Source: Lachnospiraceae bacterium MD308 (GTDB lineage Bacteria > Bacillota > Clostridia > Lachnospirales > Lachnospiraceae). Taken from it: a stretch of 64,000 bases of DNA. This document shows positions 52,562 through 61,465 of this stretch, piece by piece. The DNA lies in assembly GCA_010206225.2 (NCBI GenBank), contig VIQU02000003.1, forward strand, positions 1-64,000, in the 5' to 3' direction. The position numbers and the translations under genes were made by a program. Positions within the stretch are counted from its first letter, which is position 1. Each line of letters starts with the position of its first letter. The notes beneath the pieces are model-generated. The model did not search any database. It was not told where the DNA came from and saw only the letters and a program-made list of their open reading frames with translations.

Positions 52562-55126
52562 CTATTTGCGCCCACAGCACTGTTTATATTTTTTGCCGCT
52601 TCCGCACGGGCATGGATCGTTCGGATATACCTTTTTATCCGCACGTTTTTTGGGAGCGCGGACGGCGCTTTCGTCCTTATTGGTTCCTGTAACCTTGGCA
52701 ACCTGTTCTCTCTCAACCTTCTGCTCGATCTTTACATGGAACAAAGTCCGGACTGTATCCTCGGTAATGGCATTGGTCATCTCTCCAAACATGTCATAGC
52801 CGATCATCTTATACTCAACCTTCGGATCCCTCTGTCCGTATGCCTGAAGACCGATACCTTGTCTGAGCTGGTCCATATCGTCAATATGATCCATCCACTT
52901 CGCATCAATCACTTTTAGAAGGACAACCCGCTCAACCTCTCGCAGATGCTCTGCCTCCGGGAATTCCGCCTCCTTCATCTCATAAGCTTTTGCGGAACGC
53001 TCCTTGAGCAGATGCTTAAGCTGCTTCTGACTCATACCCTTAACGTCCTCTTCTGTAACAGGCGCCATCGGAATCGTAACCCGAATCGCCCGGGAAAGAT
53101 CCTTCATATTCCATTCCTCATAATCCAGATCTGCCGGAATCATCCTGTCAACGATATTCTCCACATAATCATTGATCATATGGAAAATAGAATCACGCAT
53201 GTTCTCACCGTCAAGAACCCGCCTTCTCTCTTCATAGATGATCTCCCTCTGCTCATTCATTACCTGATCGTACTCTAACAGGTTCTTACGGATCCCAAAG
53301 TTATTGCTCTCAATCTTCTCCTGCGCCTTCTCAATGGCGCTGGAAAGCATCTTATGCTCGATCTGCTCCCCTTCTTCAACACCAAGAGCCGTAAATACAT
53401 TCATCAGTCTTTCCGAACCGAACAGACGCATAAGGTCATCTTCAAGGGAAATGTAGAATCTGGATTCTCCCGGATCGCCCTGTCGTCCGGAACGGCCTCT
53501 TAGCTGATTGTCGATACGTCTGGATTCATGACGCTCCGTACCGATGATCTTTAATCCGCCCGCTTCTCGCGCCTCGTCATCCAGCTTAATATCCGTACCA
53601 CGTCCTGCCATGTTGGTAGCGATCGTAACCGCATCGTGTATGCCTGCCTGTGCAACGATCTCTGCCTCCATCTCATGGTACTTAGCATTCAGCACATTGT
53701 GTTTAATCCCTCTGCGCTTTAACATCCCGCTCAGAAGTTCCGAGGTCTCAATCGTGATCGTACCGACCAAGACCGGCTGATGCCTTGCATGCGCCGCCTC
53801 AATCTCATCGCACACTGCTCTGAATTTTTCCTTTTGAGTCTTATATACCGCGTCATTCAAATCCTGACGGATGACCGGAACATTGGTCGGAATCTCTATA
53901 ACATCCATTCCGTAGATCTCTCGAAACTCCTTCTCTTCCGTAAGCGCCGTACCCGTCATACCCGCCTTTTTCTTAAATTTATTAAACAAATTCTGGAAAG
54001 TGATCGTCGCCAGAGTCTTGCTCTCCCTCCTGACTTTCACATGCTCCTTCGCCTCAATCGCCTGATGAAGACCGTCAGAATAACGACGTCCCGGCATGAT
54101 ACGGCCGGTAAACTCATCAACAATCAGAACCTCTTCATCTTTCACCACATAATCCTGATCCTTGAACATCAGGTTATGAGCACGCAAAGCCAGAATAATA
54201 TTGTGCTGAATCTCAAGGTTTTCCGCATCCGCAAGATTCTCCAGATGAAAGAACTTCTCTACCTTCTTTACACCGTCTTCTGTAAGATTAACATTCTTTT
54301 CCTTTTCATTGACGATGAAATCTCCCGTCTCCTCAATATCCTCGCCCATAATAGCGTTCATCTTGGAGAATTCCCCGCTCGCCTCGCCTCTCTCAAGCTG
54401 GCGGGCAAGAATATCGCACGCTTCATAAAGCTTCGTGGATTTTCCGCTCTGTCCTGATATAATGAGAGGAGTCCTCGCTTCATCGATCAATACTGAGTCT
54501 ACCTCATCAATAATCGCATATTTAAGTCCTCTCTGGACAAGCTGCTCTTTATAAATGACCATATTATCTCTCAGATAGTCAAATCCGAGTTCATTATTCG
54601 TAACATAAGTGATATCACAGTTATATTGCTTACGCCGTTCATCATTATCCATGCTGTTGAGCACACAACCCACCGTCAGACCAAGGAATTCATGCACCTG
54701 TCCCATCCACTCCGCATCACGCTTTGCCAGATAATCATTGACAGTGACGATATTAACGCCCTCTCCGGTCAGTGCATTCAAATATGCCGGCAGTGTCGAC
54801 ACAAGAGTTTTTCCTTCGCCTGTCTTCATCTCCGCGATACGTCCCTGATGGAGAATGATTCCGCCAATTAATTGTACACGGTAATGCTTCATGCCAAGCG
54901 TGCGGACAGACGCCTCCCTCACTGCCGCATATGCCTCCGGCAGAATATCGTCTAACGTTTCACCCTGCGCAAGTCTTTCTTTAAATTCCTTCGTCTTACT
55001 CTTAAGCTCTCCATCTGTAAGCTTTTGCATCTGCGGCTCTAACGCCTCAATCGCATCCACGATCGGATAGATGCGCTTTAATTCATTCTCACTGTGCGTT
55101 CCGAATATTTTCTGCAATAAACCCAT
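52562..55126 (-). CDS. secA: Protein translocase ATPase SecA
   Basis: The 854-residue protein has the Walker A ([20 protein letters not shown]), DEAD-like [16 protein letters not shown], the [20 protein letters not shown] motif VI, and the C-terminal zinc motif [15 protein letters not shown] that contacts SecB or phospholipid. It drives export through SecYEG. AAGGAG precedes the ATG. The prfB gene follows 39 bases later. Confidence 0.97.
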   Translation of the reverse strand: MGLLQKIFGTHSENELKRIYPIVDAIEALEPQMQKLTDGELKSKTKEFKERLAQGETLDDILPEAYAAVREASVRTLGMKHYRVQLIGGIILHQGRIAEMKTGEGKTLVSTLPAYLNALTGEGVNIVTVNDYLAKRDAEWMGQVHEFLGLTVGCVLNSMDNDERRKQYNCDITYVTNNELGFDYLRDNMVIYKEQLVQRGLKYAIIDEVDSVLIDEARTPLIISGQSGKSTKLYEACDILARQLERGEASGEFSKMNAIMGEDIEETGDFIVNEKEKNVNLTEDGVKKVEKFFHLENLADAENLEIQHNIILALRAHNLMFKDQDYVVKDEEVLIVDEFTGRIMPGRRYSDGLHQAIEAKEHVKVRRESKTLATITFQNLFNKFKKKAGMTGTALTEEKEFREIYGMDVIEIPTNVPVIRQDLNDAVYKTQKEKFRAVCDEIEAAHARHQPVLVGTITIETSELLSGMLKRRGIKHNVLNAKYHEMEAEIVAQAGIHDAVTIATNMAGRGTDIKLDDEAREAGGLKIIGTERHESRRIDNQLRGRSGRQGDPGESRFYISLEDDLMRLFGSERLMNVFTALGVEEGEQIEHKMLSSAIEKAQEKIESNNFGIRKNLLEYDQVMNEQREIIYEERRRVLDGENMRDSIFHMINDYVENIVDRMIPADLDYEEWNMKDLSRAIRVTIPMAPVTEEDVKGMSQKQLKHLLKERSAKAYEMKEAEFPEAEHLREVERVVLLKVIDAKWMDHIDDMDQLRQGIGLQAYGQRDPKVEYKMIGYDMFGEMTNAITEDTVRTLFHVKIEQKVEREQVAKVTGTNKDESAVRAPKKRADKKVYPNDPCPCGSGKKYKQCCGRK

Positions 55127-55165
55127 ATCGAAAAAACTCCTTGTCCGTAAAATTTGCTATCCTAC

Positions 55166-55194
55166 ATTGTAGCACTAACCCCACCGCAATTCAA
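55166..55194 (-). promoter_or_regulatory. Promoter of the secA operon
   Basis: TTGAAT (55189-55194) and TACAAT (55166-55171) are 17 bases apart, 40 bases before secA. The promoter could drive secA-prfB-hom-apgM-lysC. Confidence 0.7.
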
Positions 55195-55224
55195 CCAGTT
55201 TATAAAGTGTTCACACAAATGTTA

Positions 55225-56004
55225 CTATTCGCAGCTACGTATATCCTTCACCACCTCAAAGGGGATCTTTCCCCCGAAGATGTCCAGTGCGCTCCCTATC
55301 GTAAAATCAATCTTTCCCCCTGTTACGTCCCGGAATCTGTTCAGGTCCGCAAGACTCCCGATTCCTCCCGCATAAGTGACTGGCGCTCCCGAATAGCTCC
55401 CAAGAAGTCCGGAAAGTCTCTCATCCACGCCGCATGAACGTCCTTCCACATCCACACCGTGAACAAGAAATTCATCACAGTATGACGCAATCTCCTCAAG
55501 CACCTGCAGCGAAAGCCGCACCTCCGTAAATTTCTGCCAACGGTCTGTTACGATATAATACTCCCCCTCTTTTATACGGCAGCTTAAATCAATGACAACA
55601 TGCTCTTTTCCAACCGCTTTCCGCAAGCGTTCGAAATTCTCCCAACGTATCCGTCCGTCCTTAAATACATAGGAGGTCACAATAACATGGCTCGCTCCCA
55701 TCTCAAGAAAACTTTCCGCATTATCCGCATGGATACCGCCGCCGATCTGAAGTCCCAGAGGATAAGCCATAAGCGCTGCCCTTGCCTGACGCAAGGCGGC
55801 TTCATAATATTCCGAAGACGGCGGATTCAAAAGAATCACATGTCCGCCGCGCAGTCCGTTTCTTTTGTACATCTCCGCAAAATAATCCGCATCATATATA
55901 GATGCAAAATTCTCTTTTGCGCAGTCCCCTTCATCTTTCAGGCTTCCTCCTACTATCTGCTTTACTTTTCCGTTATGAATATCGATACACGGTCTGAATC
56001 TCAT
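55225..56004 (-). CDS. hisA: ProFAR isomerase, yeast HIS6-type HisA
   Basis: The 259-residue TIM barrel begins RFRPCIDIHNGKVKQIVGGS and ends KIDFTIGSALDIFGGKIPFE, matching the eukaryotic HIS6 pattern (yeast: CIDLHNGEVKQIVGG, LDIFGG) more than bacterial HisA (YPAIDIKGGKCVRL). It catalyses the ring-opening isomerisation in histidine synthesis. The ATG at 56004 has GGAGG upstream; the 39 codons before it belong to the leader. No other his gene is near. It has its own promoter. Confidence 0.88.
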   Translation of the reverse strand: MRFRPCIDIHNGKVKQIVGGSLKDEGDCAKENFASIYDADYFAEMYKRNGLRGGHVILLNPPSSEYYEAALRQARAALMAYPLGLQIGGGIHADNAESFLEMGASHVIVTSYVFKDGRIRWENFERLRKAVGKEHVVIDLSCRIKEGEYYIVTDRWQKFTEVRLSLQVLEEIASYCDEFLVHGVDVEGRSCGVDERLSGLLGSYSGAPVTYAGGIGSLADLNRFRDVTGGKIDFTIGSALDIFGGKIPFEVVKDIRSCE

Positions 56005-56082
56005 GACATTTCCTCCAATTGTACATAATGCCGGGCCGAATGCTTTTGCCCTTTGGTAATTTTTCGCCCACCGAATCGCTTC

Positions 56083-56111
56083 ATTATACCATATCTTGCC
56101 GCAGCACGCAA
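56083..56111 (-). promoter_or_regulatory. Promoter of hisA
   Basis: TTGCGT (56106-56111) and an extended -10 TGGTATAAT (-10 at 56083-56088) are 17 bases apart, 80 bases before the hisA ATG. Confidence 0.65.
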
Positions 56112-56112
56112 A

Positions 56113-56143
56113 ACAGGGCAATTCCTACACCGGAATGCCCTGT
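56113..56143 (-). terminator. Terminator after the acidic lipoprotein gene
   Basis: ACAGGGCATTCC pairs with GGAATTGCCCTGT (one bulge) around a 6-base loop and is followed by TTTTGCG on the minus strand. Confidence 0.75.
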
Positions 56144-56163
56144 CCTTCTTTCTTACCACACGC

Positions 56164-56499
56164 TTACTTGTTTGTATCTTCTGTGTTACGGTTAGTATTG
56201 TTATCGTCAACACTGTCCTTTATATCGTCACCAATCTCGTCCGCGCCATCTCTTACGTCATCGCCGATTTCATCCATGACTCCTTCGCCATTGGCGTTAT
56301 CATTTCCATTCGTTGCGTCATTGGTGCCGTTGGCATCGTCTGTGCCGTTGGTGTTTCCGGCATCATCTGCCGTTCCATTTGTTGTGCCATCCTGTGTGGC
56401 TCCATTGTCATCCGCATTATTATTGCTTCCGCAAGCTGCGGTGCCCATAATCGTCCCTACACAGAGAAGTGCAAGAAATAGTCTTTTTAACTGCTTCAT
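56164..56499 (-). CDS. Low-complexity Asn/Asp/Thr/Gly-rich lipoprotein
   Basis: The 111-residue protein has a lipoprotein signal (MGTAAC lipobox) and then a repetitive stretch built from N, D, G, T and A (such as GTDDANGTNDATNGNDNANG), ending with the duplicated helical unit DEIGDDVRDGADEIGDDIKD. The final helix resembles YtxH/CsbD-like amphipathic repeats. The acidic repeats might bind cations near the cell surface. GGGAG precedes the ATG at 56499. Function is unknown. Confidence 0.75.
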   Translation of the reverse strand: MKQLKRLFLALLCVGTIMGTAACGSNNNADDNGATQDGTTNGTADDAGNTNGTDDANGTNDATNGNDNANGEGVMDEIGDDVRDGADEIGDDIKDSVDDNNTNRNTEDTNK

Positions 56500-56617
56500 A
56501 GTTACTCTCCCTTTCATATTCATGTATATTTATCTGTTGATCAAGTAATACTTGTTGCTAGTAATATTTACAAATACAAAAAATATATACTTATCTGTGA
56601 TTGGGAGTTTTTTACAG

Positions 56618-58570
56618 TTATACTTTTTCTGCAATTCCACCGTTGCGGTAAAACGCAAGAAGTCTCTCCAAATCCTTGATCTGCTCCTTAAGTTCTCTTC
56701 CAATATCCGTATCGCCCACCAACTTGCGCTCTATCATACGTTCTAAGGTCACACTCTTAGAATGGATATCATTCTCTTTTTCTATGGCCGCCTCCGTAGA
56801 CTCAAAAGGATCATGGGCAGCAAGTATGATACCGTGAGAATTATAAATTAACGTATATCCTGCAATCCCCGTCTCTTTCTGGTATGCCTTTGAGAAGCCG
56901 CCGTCAATCACAAGCACTTTACCATTGCATTTCACCGGACTTTCACCCTTTTTCGTCTTAACCGGTACATGACCATTGATGATATGGGATTCCTCTGGAT
57001 CAAGGCCGAATTCCTTCATGATATTATTTATTGTATTCTCATCCTCTAAGAGCTCATAGTAAGGATTCTTCTTTTCTATATGAAGTTCTTTTTCTGACAG
57101 GAAATACCGTTCAAAGGTTGCCATCTTATTTTTGCCAAACAGGGGCGAATTTTCATTAAGCCAGATATACCACATCATATTCTTGCCCCGCTCCCGCTCC
57201 TTCTCATCCAGTGCGTAAAAGCCTTTTCTCACATAACTCTCTAGCACTTCATACAGCGCCCGCCCTTTATAAGTCTTTCCAAAAAGACTGACCTTTTTAA
57301 AGCTTCCGTCCTCATTAAGCGGCACGCAGCCATGGTAAAGCAGGTTCCCGTTATGCACTTTATAAAGCCCACCTTTGTTCAGAAGAAAACGCATATGCTT
57401 CTGCAGTTTCCCGCAATTTTGGAATGCTTTTTCAAGACGATGCATAATATCCTCTTCCTCCGAGGTTAGCTCGTACGGATCTTCTGGATTTACCGTCGGG
57501 AAATTCGCATCTTTAAGCTTATAGATTATACCATCGATCTCTATCGTCCCCTTCTTGTAATCAATATGATGAAGAAGATTCCGACCCTCCATATGAAATT
57601 CCGGATTCTCCCGTATGATCTGCCCTTCCACCTTAAATTGAATCACGGACATAGCCTTGTGCATTTTGACATCAAGAAGCAGCTCACTGTCTCCATAATC
57701 CGGCTCTCCCTTTAGCTGAAAGCATTCACAAGGATCTTCCCTGTATGTATTCATGGAAAATGATGCGAGCGGAAGCAGATTGATCCCGTATCCATCCTCT
57801 AAAATATCCAGATTTCCGTATCTCGCGCAAATACGGATCACATTGGCAATACAGCCCCTTTGTCCAGCTGCAGCGCCCATCCACAATACATCATGATTTC
57901 CCCACTGGATATCTACAGAATGATGCTTTCTCAGGCTGTCCATAATAATATGCGGTCCCGGTCCCCTGTCAAAAATATCCCCCACAATATGCAGATGATC
58001 CACCGTCAGCCTCTGAATAAGTTCACTTAAGGCAATGATAAATTCCTCCGCCCGGCTGATCTTAATAATCGTACTGATAATAGAATTATAATAAGATTCC
58101 TTATCGGAAACCTCCGCTTTTTCTGTGATCAATTCCTCAATTACATAGGCAAACTCCGGCGGCAGAGCTTTTCGCACCTTTGAGCGGGTGTATTTGCTCG
58201 CCGTACATTTACACACTTCAATCAGACGATAGAGCGTGGTCTTGTACCAGTCCTCCATATTATCTTCCGTTTTCTTGATGCGCGCCATCTTCTCCTTCGG
58301 ATAATAGATCAGAGTGGCTAGCGTCTGCTTGTCCTTGTTCGTCAGGGTATTCCCGAACACTTCGTCAATCTTACGCCGCACCGCACCCGAACCGTTTTTC
58401 AGCACATGTGAAAATGCTTCATATTCTCCATGTATGTCTGTGATAAAATGCTCCGTCCCCTTCGGAAGATTCAAGATTGACTGCAGATTGATGATCTCTG
58501 TCGATGCTCTGGCAATGGTCGGATATAATTCCGAAAGCCGCTCCAGATAACGTGCCTCTAAATCCTTCAT
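56618..58570 (-). CDS. fbp: Fructose-1,6-bisphosphatase, class III
   Basis: The 650-residue protein is a metallophosphatase of the Firmicute class III type: LPKGTEHFITDIHGEYEAFS, VGDIFDRGPGPHIIMDSL, IQWGNHDVLWMGAAAGQ and a C-terminal HVPVKTKKGESPVK region. It makes fructose-6-phosphate in gluconeogenesis. GGGAGGAAA precedes the ATG. A 73-base hairpin lies about 40 bases before the start. Confidence 0.96.
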   Translation of the reverse strand: MKDLEARYLERLSELYPTIARASTEIINLQSILNLPKGTEHFITDIHGEYEAFSHVLKNGSGAVRRKIDEVFGNTLTNKDKQTLATLIYYPKEKMARIKKTEDNMEDWYKTTLYRLIEVCKCTASKYTRSKVRKALPPEFAYVIEELITEKAEVSDKESYYNSIISTIIKISRAEEFIIALSELIQRLTVDHLHIVGDIFDRGPGPHIIMDSLRKHHSVDIQWGNHDVLWMGAAAGQRGCIANVIRICARYGNLDILEDGYGINLLPLASFSMNTYREDPCECFQLKGEPDYGDSELLLDVKMHKAMSVIQFKVEGQIIRENPEFHMEGRNLLHHIDYKKGTIEIDGIIYKLKDANFPTVNPEDPYELTSEEEDIMHRLEKAFQNCGKLQKHMRFLLNKGGLYKVHNGNLLYHGCVPLNEDGSFKKVSLFGKTYKGRALYEVLESYVRKGFYALDEKERERGKNMMWYIWLNENSPLFGKNKMATFERYFLSEKELHIEKKNPYYELLEDENTINNIMKEFGLDPEESHIINGHVPVKTKKGESPVKCNGKVLVIDGGFSKAYQKETGIAGYTLIYNSHGIILAAHDPFESTEAAIEKENDIHSKSVTLERMIERKLVGDTDIGRELKEQIKDLERLLAFYRNGGIAEKV

Positions 58571-58609
58571 AAGATTTTCCTCCCAATTTGTGTGTTTGTT
58601 TATCAGGAC

Positions 58610-58682
58610 GGAATCAGTTCTATATATCTTTCGCTCCGAGGCTGACGCTTAGCCTCCGCTCAAGATATATAGAACTGATTCC
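58610..58682. repeat. Large hairpin: 21 bp perfect arms plus inner stem
   Basis: Arms GGAATCAGTTCTATATATCT(T) at 58610-58630 and the complement at 58662-58682 enclose 31 bases, which themselves pair through GAGGCT (58638-58643) and AGCCTC (58651-58656). There is no T tract on either side. It sits between dapB and fbp, so it may be a structured leader for fbp, a processing site, or a small repeated element. Confidence 0.75.
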
Positions 58683-58726
58683 TGTTCTGTTTAGCATTAG
58701 ACATATCCAAAAATGGCTCCATTCTT

Positions 58727-59485
58727 TTAGAATTGGATGACATCGGACATGTCGTAGTAGCCGGCGGGTTTTCCGGACAGGTATTTGGCAGCTTCTACGG
58801 CTCCTTTGCCGAATACACCTCTGGAAAAGGCAGTGTGTTTGAATTCGATCACTTCATCCATACCGGCGAAAAGCACTTCGTGTTCTCCTACTATCGTCCC
58901 TCCCCGGACTGCAGAGATTCCAATTTCTTTTGCGCTACGTTTTTTGCGTTCCGTGCTTCTGTCGTAGGTGTATTCAAAGTTGTGATCCATCGCTTCATTG
59001 ATGGAATCTGCTAATGCTATCGCTGTGCCGCTTGGAGCGTCAAGCTTTTGGTTATGGTGCTTTTCTACAATCTCAATGTCATATCCTGCCGGAGCCAGAA
59101 CCTTTGCCGCATCTTTCAAAAGCTTTAAGAGCAAGTTGATTCCCATGGACATATTCGCAGACTTAAGCACTGCTGTTTCTTTTGCGCTCTCTTCTACTTT
59201 TTTAAGCTGCTCATCGGAAAGTCCGGTAGAGCAAAGCACAACCGGAAGCTTTTTGGCCGTGCAGTAATCAAGCAGCGCATCAACCGCTCCTGCATTTGAA
59301 AAATCAATCACAACATCTGCCTCTGCGTCGCATGCACCGATGCTCTCAAACACCGGATAATCGTTGGCAATCCCTGTAAAGGCATCTACGCCTGCCACGA
59401 TTTCAATTGCTTCATCCTCTTTGATGAGGCCGGTGATCACACGACCCATCCTTCCGTTACATCCATGCATAATCGCACGTACCAT
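58727..59485 (-). CDS. dapB: 4-hydroxy-tetrahydrodipicolinate reductase
   Basis: The 252-residue enzyme has the Rossmann loop HGCNGRMGRVI and the catalytic EKHHNQKLDAPSGTA with the proton-donor His pair and Lys. It makes tetrahydrodipicolinate for lysine and peptidoglycan. AGGAGG precedes the ATG, but within a sequence that can pair with the terminator arm upstream. dapA is upstream on the same strand. Confidence 0.97.
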   Translation of the reverse strand: MVRAIMHGCNGRMGRVITGLIKEDEAIEIVAGVDAFTGIANDYPVFESIGACDAEADVVIDFSNAGAVDALLDYCTAKKLPVVLCSTGLSDEQLKKVEESAKETAVLKSANMSMGINLLLKLLKDAAKVLAPAGYDIEIVEKHHNQKLDAPSGTAIALADSINEAMDHNFEYTYDRSTERKKRSAKEIGISAVRGGTIVGEHEVLFAGMDEVIEFKHTAFSRGVFGKGAVEAAKYLSGKPAGYYDMSDVIQF

Positions 59486-59486
59486 A

Positions 59487-59586
59487 ATGATATCCTCCTT
59501 TGTTCTCTTAGTCTCATTAATAACTATCTCTTAGCTATATCTAAAAATAAAAGGATATCATACACCCTTCAGGCCATGATATCCTT
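59487..59586 (-). promoter_or_regulatory. dapA terminator with alternative pairing to the dapB RBS
   Basis: Three related segments lie in order in the transcript: AGGATATCAT (59585-59576), ATGATATCCT (59561-59552) and AGGATATCAT again (59496-59487), the last overlapping the dapB ribosome binding site. Segment 2 can pair with segment 1, making a terminator-like stem followed by TTTTATTTTT, or with segment 3, hiding the dapB site. Confidence 0.6.
59551..59586 (-). terminator. dapA: Terminator after dapA
   Basis: An 11 bp perfect stem (AAGGATATCAT / ATGATATCCTT, 14-base loop) is followed by TTATTTTTAG. It lies 16 bases past the dapA stop. Confidence 0.75.
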
Positions 59587-59601
59587 CTCATACTACATTC
59601 C

Positions 59602-60492
59602 TTATGCCATCGGAATACCAAAATCCCTCATCGCTTTGCCAAGCGCTTTCTCATGCTCAGCCGAAATCTGTGTTAAAGGCATACGCAAAGGTCCGCAGTC
59701 CATACCCATAAGCGCCATCGCACGTTTCACCGGAATCGGATTCACCTCGCAGAACAACTGCTCCACAAGCGGCAGCGCACGAAGCTGCAGCTCGCGGCTT
59801 CCCGCAATATCCCCCTTAAAGAACCTCTCACAGATATCATGAGTTTCCTGCGGAGCTACATTGGATAATACGGATATCACACCTATGCCTCCCAGTGAAA
59901 GAAGCGGTACGATCTGGTCGTCATTGCCGGAATACAGATCCACTTTACCATCCGTCATCTCCATGATCTTCGCCACCTGAGAAATGCTTCCCGAAGCTTC
60001 CTTTATCCCTACGATATTCTCAACATCCTTCACAAGGGCAGCAACCGTCGCCGGCTCGATATTACATCCCGTCCTGCTGGCAACACTGTACATAATGATC
60101 GGCGCTTTCGCCTCCTTCGCAACCGCTGTATAATGTGCGATCAAACCGCTCTGCGTCGCCTTATTATAATAAGGTGTTACAAGCAAAAGACCATCCGCAC
60201 CGTAATCTGCTGCCTCCTTCGACATATCGATCGCTGTCTTCGTACAATTCGAACCTGTTCCTGCAATAACCGGAATCCTTCCCTTTGCCCTGTCAATCGT
60301 AAACTTCACGCACTCAATGTGCTCTTCCTCCGTCATAGTCGCGGATTCTCCGGTAGTTCCGCATATAATAATGCTGTCAGTACCATGACTGCAGTGATAA
60401 TCGATCAACTCATCCAATCTGTCATAATTGATACTTTCATCCTTATTAAATGGTGTGACAACCGCCACCCCGGCTCCTGTAAAAATCGCCAT
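59602..60492 (-). CDS. dapA: 4-hydroxy-tetrahydrodipicolinate synthase
   Basis: The 296-residue barrel enzyme starts MAIFTGAGVAVVTPF, with CGTTGESATMTEEEH, the catalytic Tyr in IMYSVASRTGCNIEP and the Schiff-base Lys in VGIKEASGS. It condenses aspartate semialdehyde and pyruvate. The ATGs at 60495 and 60492 follow AGGAGG; 60492 has the better spacing. A strong promoter is at 60565-60593. Confidence 0.96.
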   Translation of the reverse strand: MAIFTGAGVAVVTPFNKDESINYDRLDELIDYHCSHGTDSIIICGTTGESATMTEEEHIECVKFTIDRAKGRIPVIAGTGSNCTKTAIDMSKEAADYGADGLLLVTPYYNKATQSGLIAHYTAVAKEAKAPIIMYSVASRTGCNIEPATVAALVKDVENIVGIKEASGSISQVAKIMEMTDGKVDLYSGNDDQIVPLLSLGGIGVISVLSNVAPQETHDICERFFKGDIAGSRELQLRALPLVEQLFCEVNPIPVKRAMALMGMDCGPLRMPLTQISAEHEKALGKAMRDFGIPMA

Positions 60493-60564
60493 CATGCTCC
60501 TCCTGACTTTATATAAGTATATTGCAAAATATTCGTCATCTGCATTCACATCTAACTTACAGAA

Positions 60565-60593
60565 ATTCTATCATCATTCAAACATGATGTCAA
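60565..60593 (-). promoter_or_regulatory. dapA: Promoter of dapA
   Basis: TTGACA (60588-60593) and TAGAAT (60565-60570) are 17 bases apart, about 73 bases before the ATG. The spacer includes the dyad CATCATgtttgaATGATG-like arms. No lysine riboswitch fits in the short leader. Confidence 0.75.
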
Positions 60594-60619
60594 TGAAGTC
60601 GCTAAAGTTTTATATAAGC

Positions 60620-61249
60620 TTATTCATCAAGACATTCCAGCTTACTTACGGAAACTTCATACGCCGTTCGCTTTTCCGTCTCCGTCTCAGAAAGTTTTTT
60701 TACATATTCTCTGCTCTGGATACGCCCTAAGACCTGTACGTGCTCTCCAACCTCAAAAGCCGAGGCAAATCTTGCATTCCTTCCCCAACAGATACAGGGA
60801 ATATAATCTGATTTCCCGTAAGGGCGGTTCACTGCCAGAAGAAGATCCGCGATCTCTCTCCCCAGCGGAGTCTTCCGATAGATCGGCAGCTTGCATATGT
60901 AACCGTCCAGCAGGATATTATTTGTCTTGGCACCATCCAGCTCCTCCTCAATAAAAGACACTTCTCTTGCGAATACAGATAATACCAGCCTGTTCTTTTG
61001 TTCATCGTGTCGGTTATAAGAGCGAAACTGACCGCTTACCATCAGAAACTCACCTCTGTAATCGCACTCCACGTCAATCAGTCTCTCGGATATCATGACC
61101 GGAATCGTGTCTACAGAATTGCTGAGTCTCCTTACACTCACATCCACCATATAAAATCCTTCCCCAAACACCTCGTGGCTGAATGCAAATGTGGATACGA
61201 TTTCTCCCATAATGGTTACCTGATTGTTTTCAATTATCTTATCTGACAT
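60620..61249 (-). CDS. Single-stranded DNA-binding protein-like, double OB-fold
   Basis: The 209-residue protein contains two OB-type halves: residues about 8-105 (VTIMGEIVSTFAFSHEVFGE, GEFLMVSGQFRSYNRHDEQK) and about 112-205 (NILLDGYICKLPIYRKTPLG, FEVGEHVQVLGRIQSREYVK). The second half matches SSB-family repeats closely. It is not the housekeeping ssb, which normally lies between rpsF and rpsR. It may bind DNA during repair or act on a specific substrate. AAGGGAG precedes the ATG. Confidence 0.75.
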   Translation of the reverse strand: MSDKIIENNQVTIMGEIVSTFAFSHEVFGEGFYMVDVSVRRLSNSVDTIPVMISERLIDVECDYRGEFLMVSGQFRSYNRHDEQKNRLVLSVFAREVSFIEEELDGAKTNNILLDGYICKLPIYRKTPLGREIADLLLAVNRPYGKSDYIPCICWGRNARFASAFEVGEHVQVLGRIQSREYVKKLSETETEKRTAYEVSVSKLECLDE

Positions 61250-61465
61250 AAATTTTCTCCCTTCTCCAATCGTATTTTTCCATCCATATAATCTATGAGC
61301 CGTAACGGCAAATTAGAACTGTTTTTCCTGCCAATCGTAAGACACGCTTCGACGGCATTTTTCGCCCTTTTAAACAACTACTTGTAAATTTCGGAAAATG
61401 TGATAAACTATTGAGGTTGTAATATAAATTTGTATTTTAAATAAGAAGATAAAGGTGGAATCCAT

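Noticed and set aside
60550-60619. Lysine riboswitch before dapA
   Set aside because: The leader between the promoter and the ATG is only about 70 bases, too short for the L-box, and no conserved core is seen.
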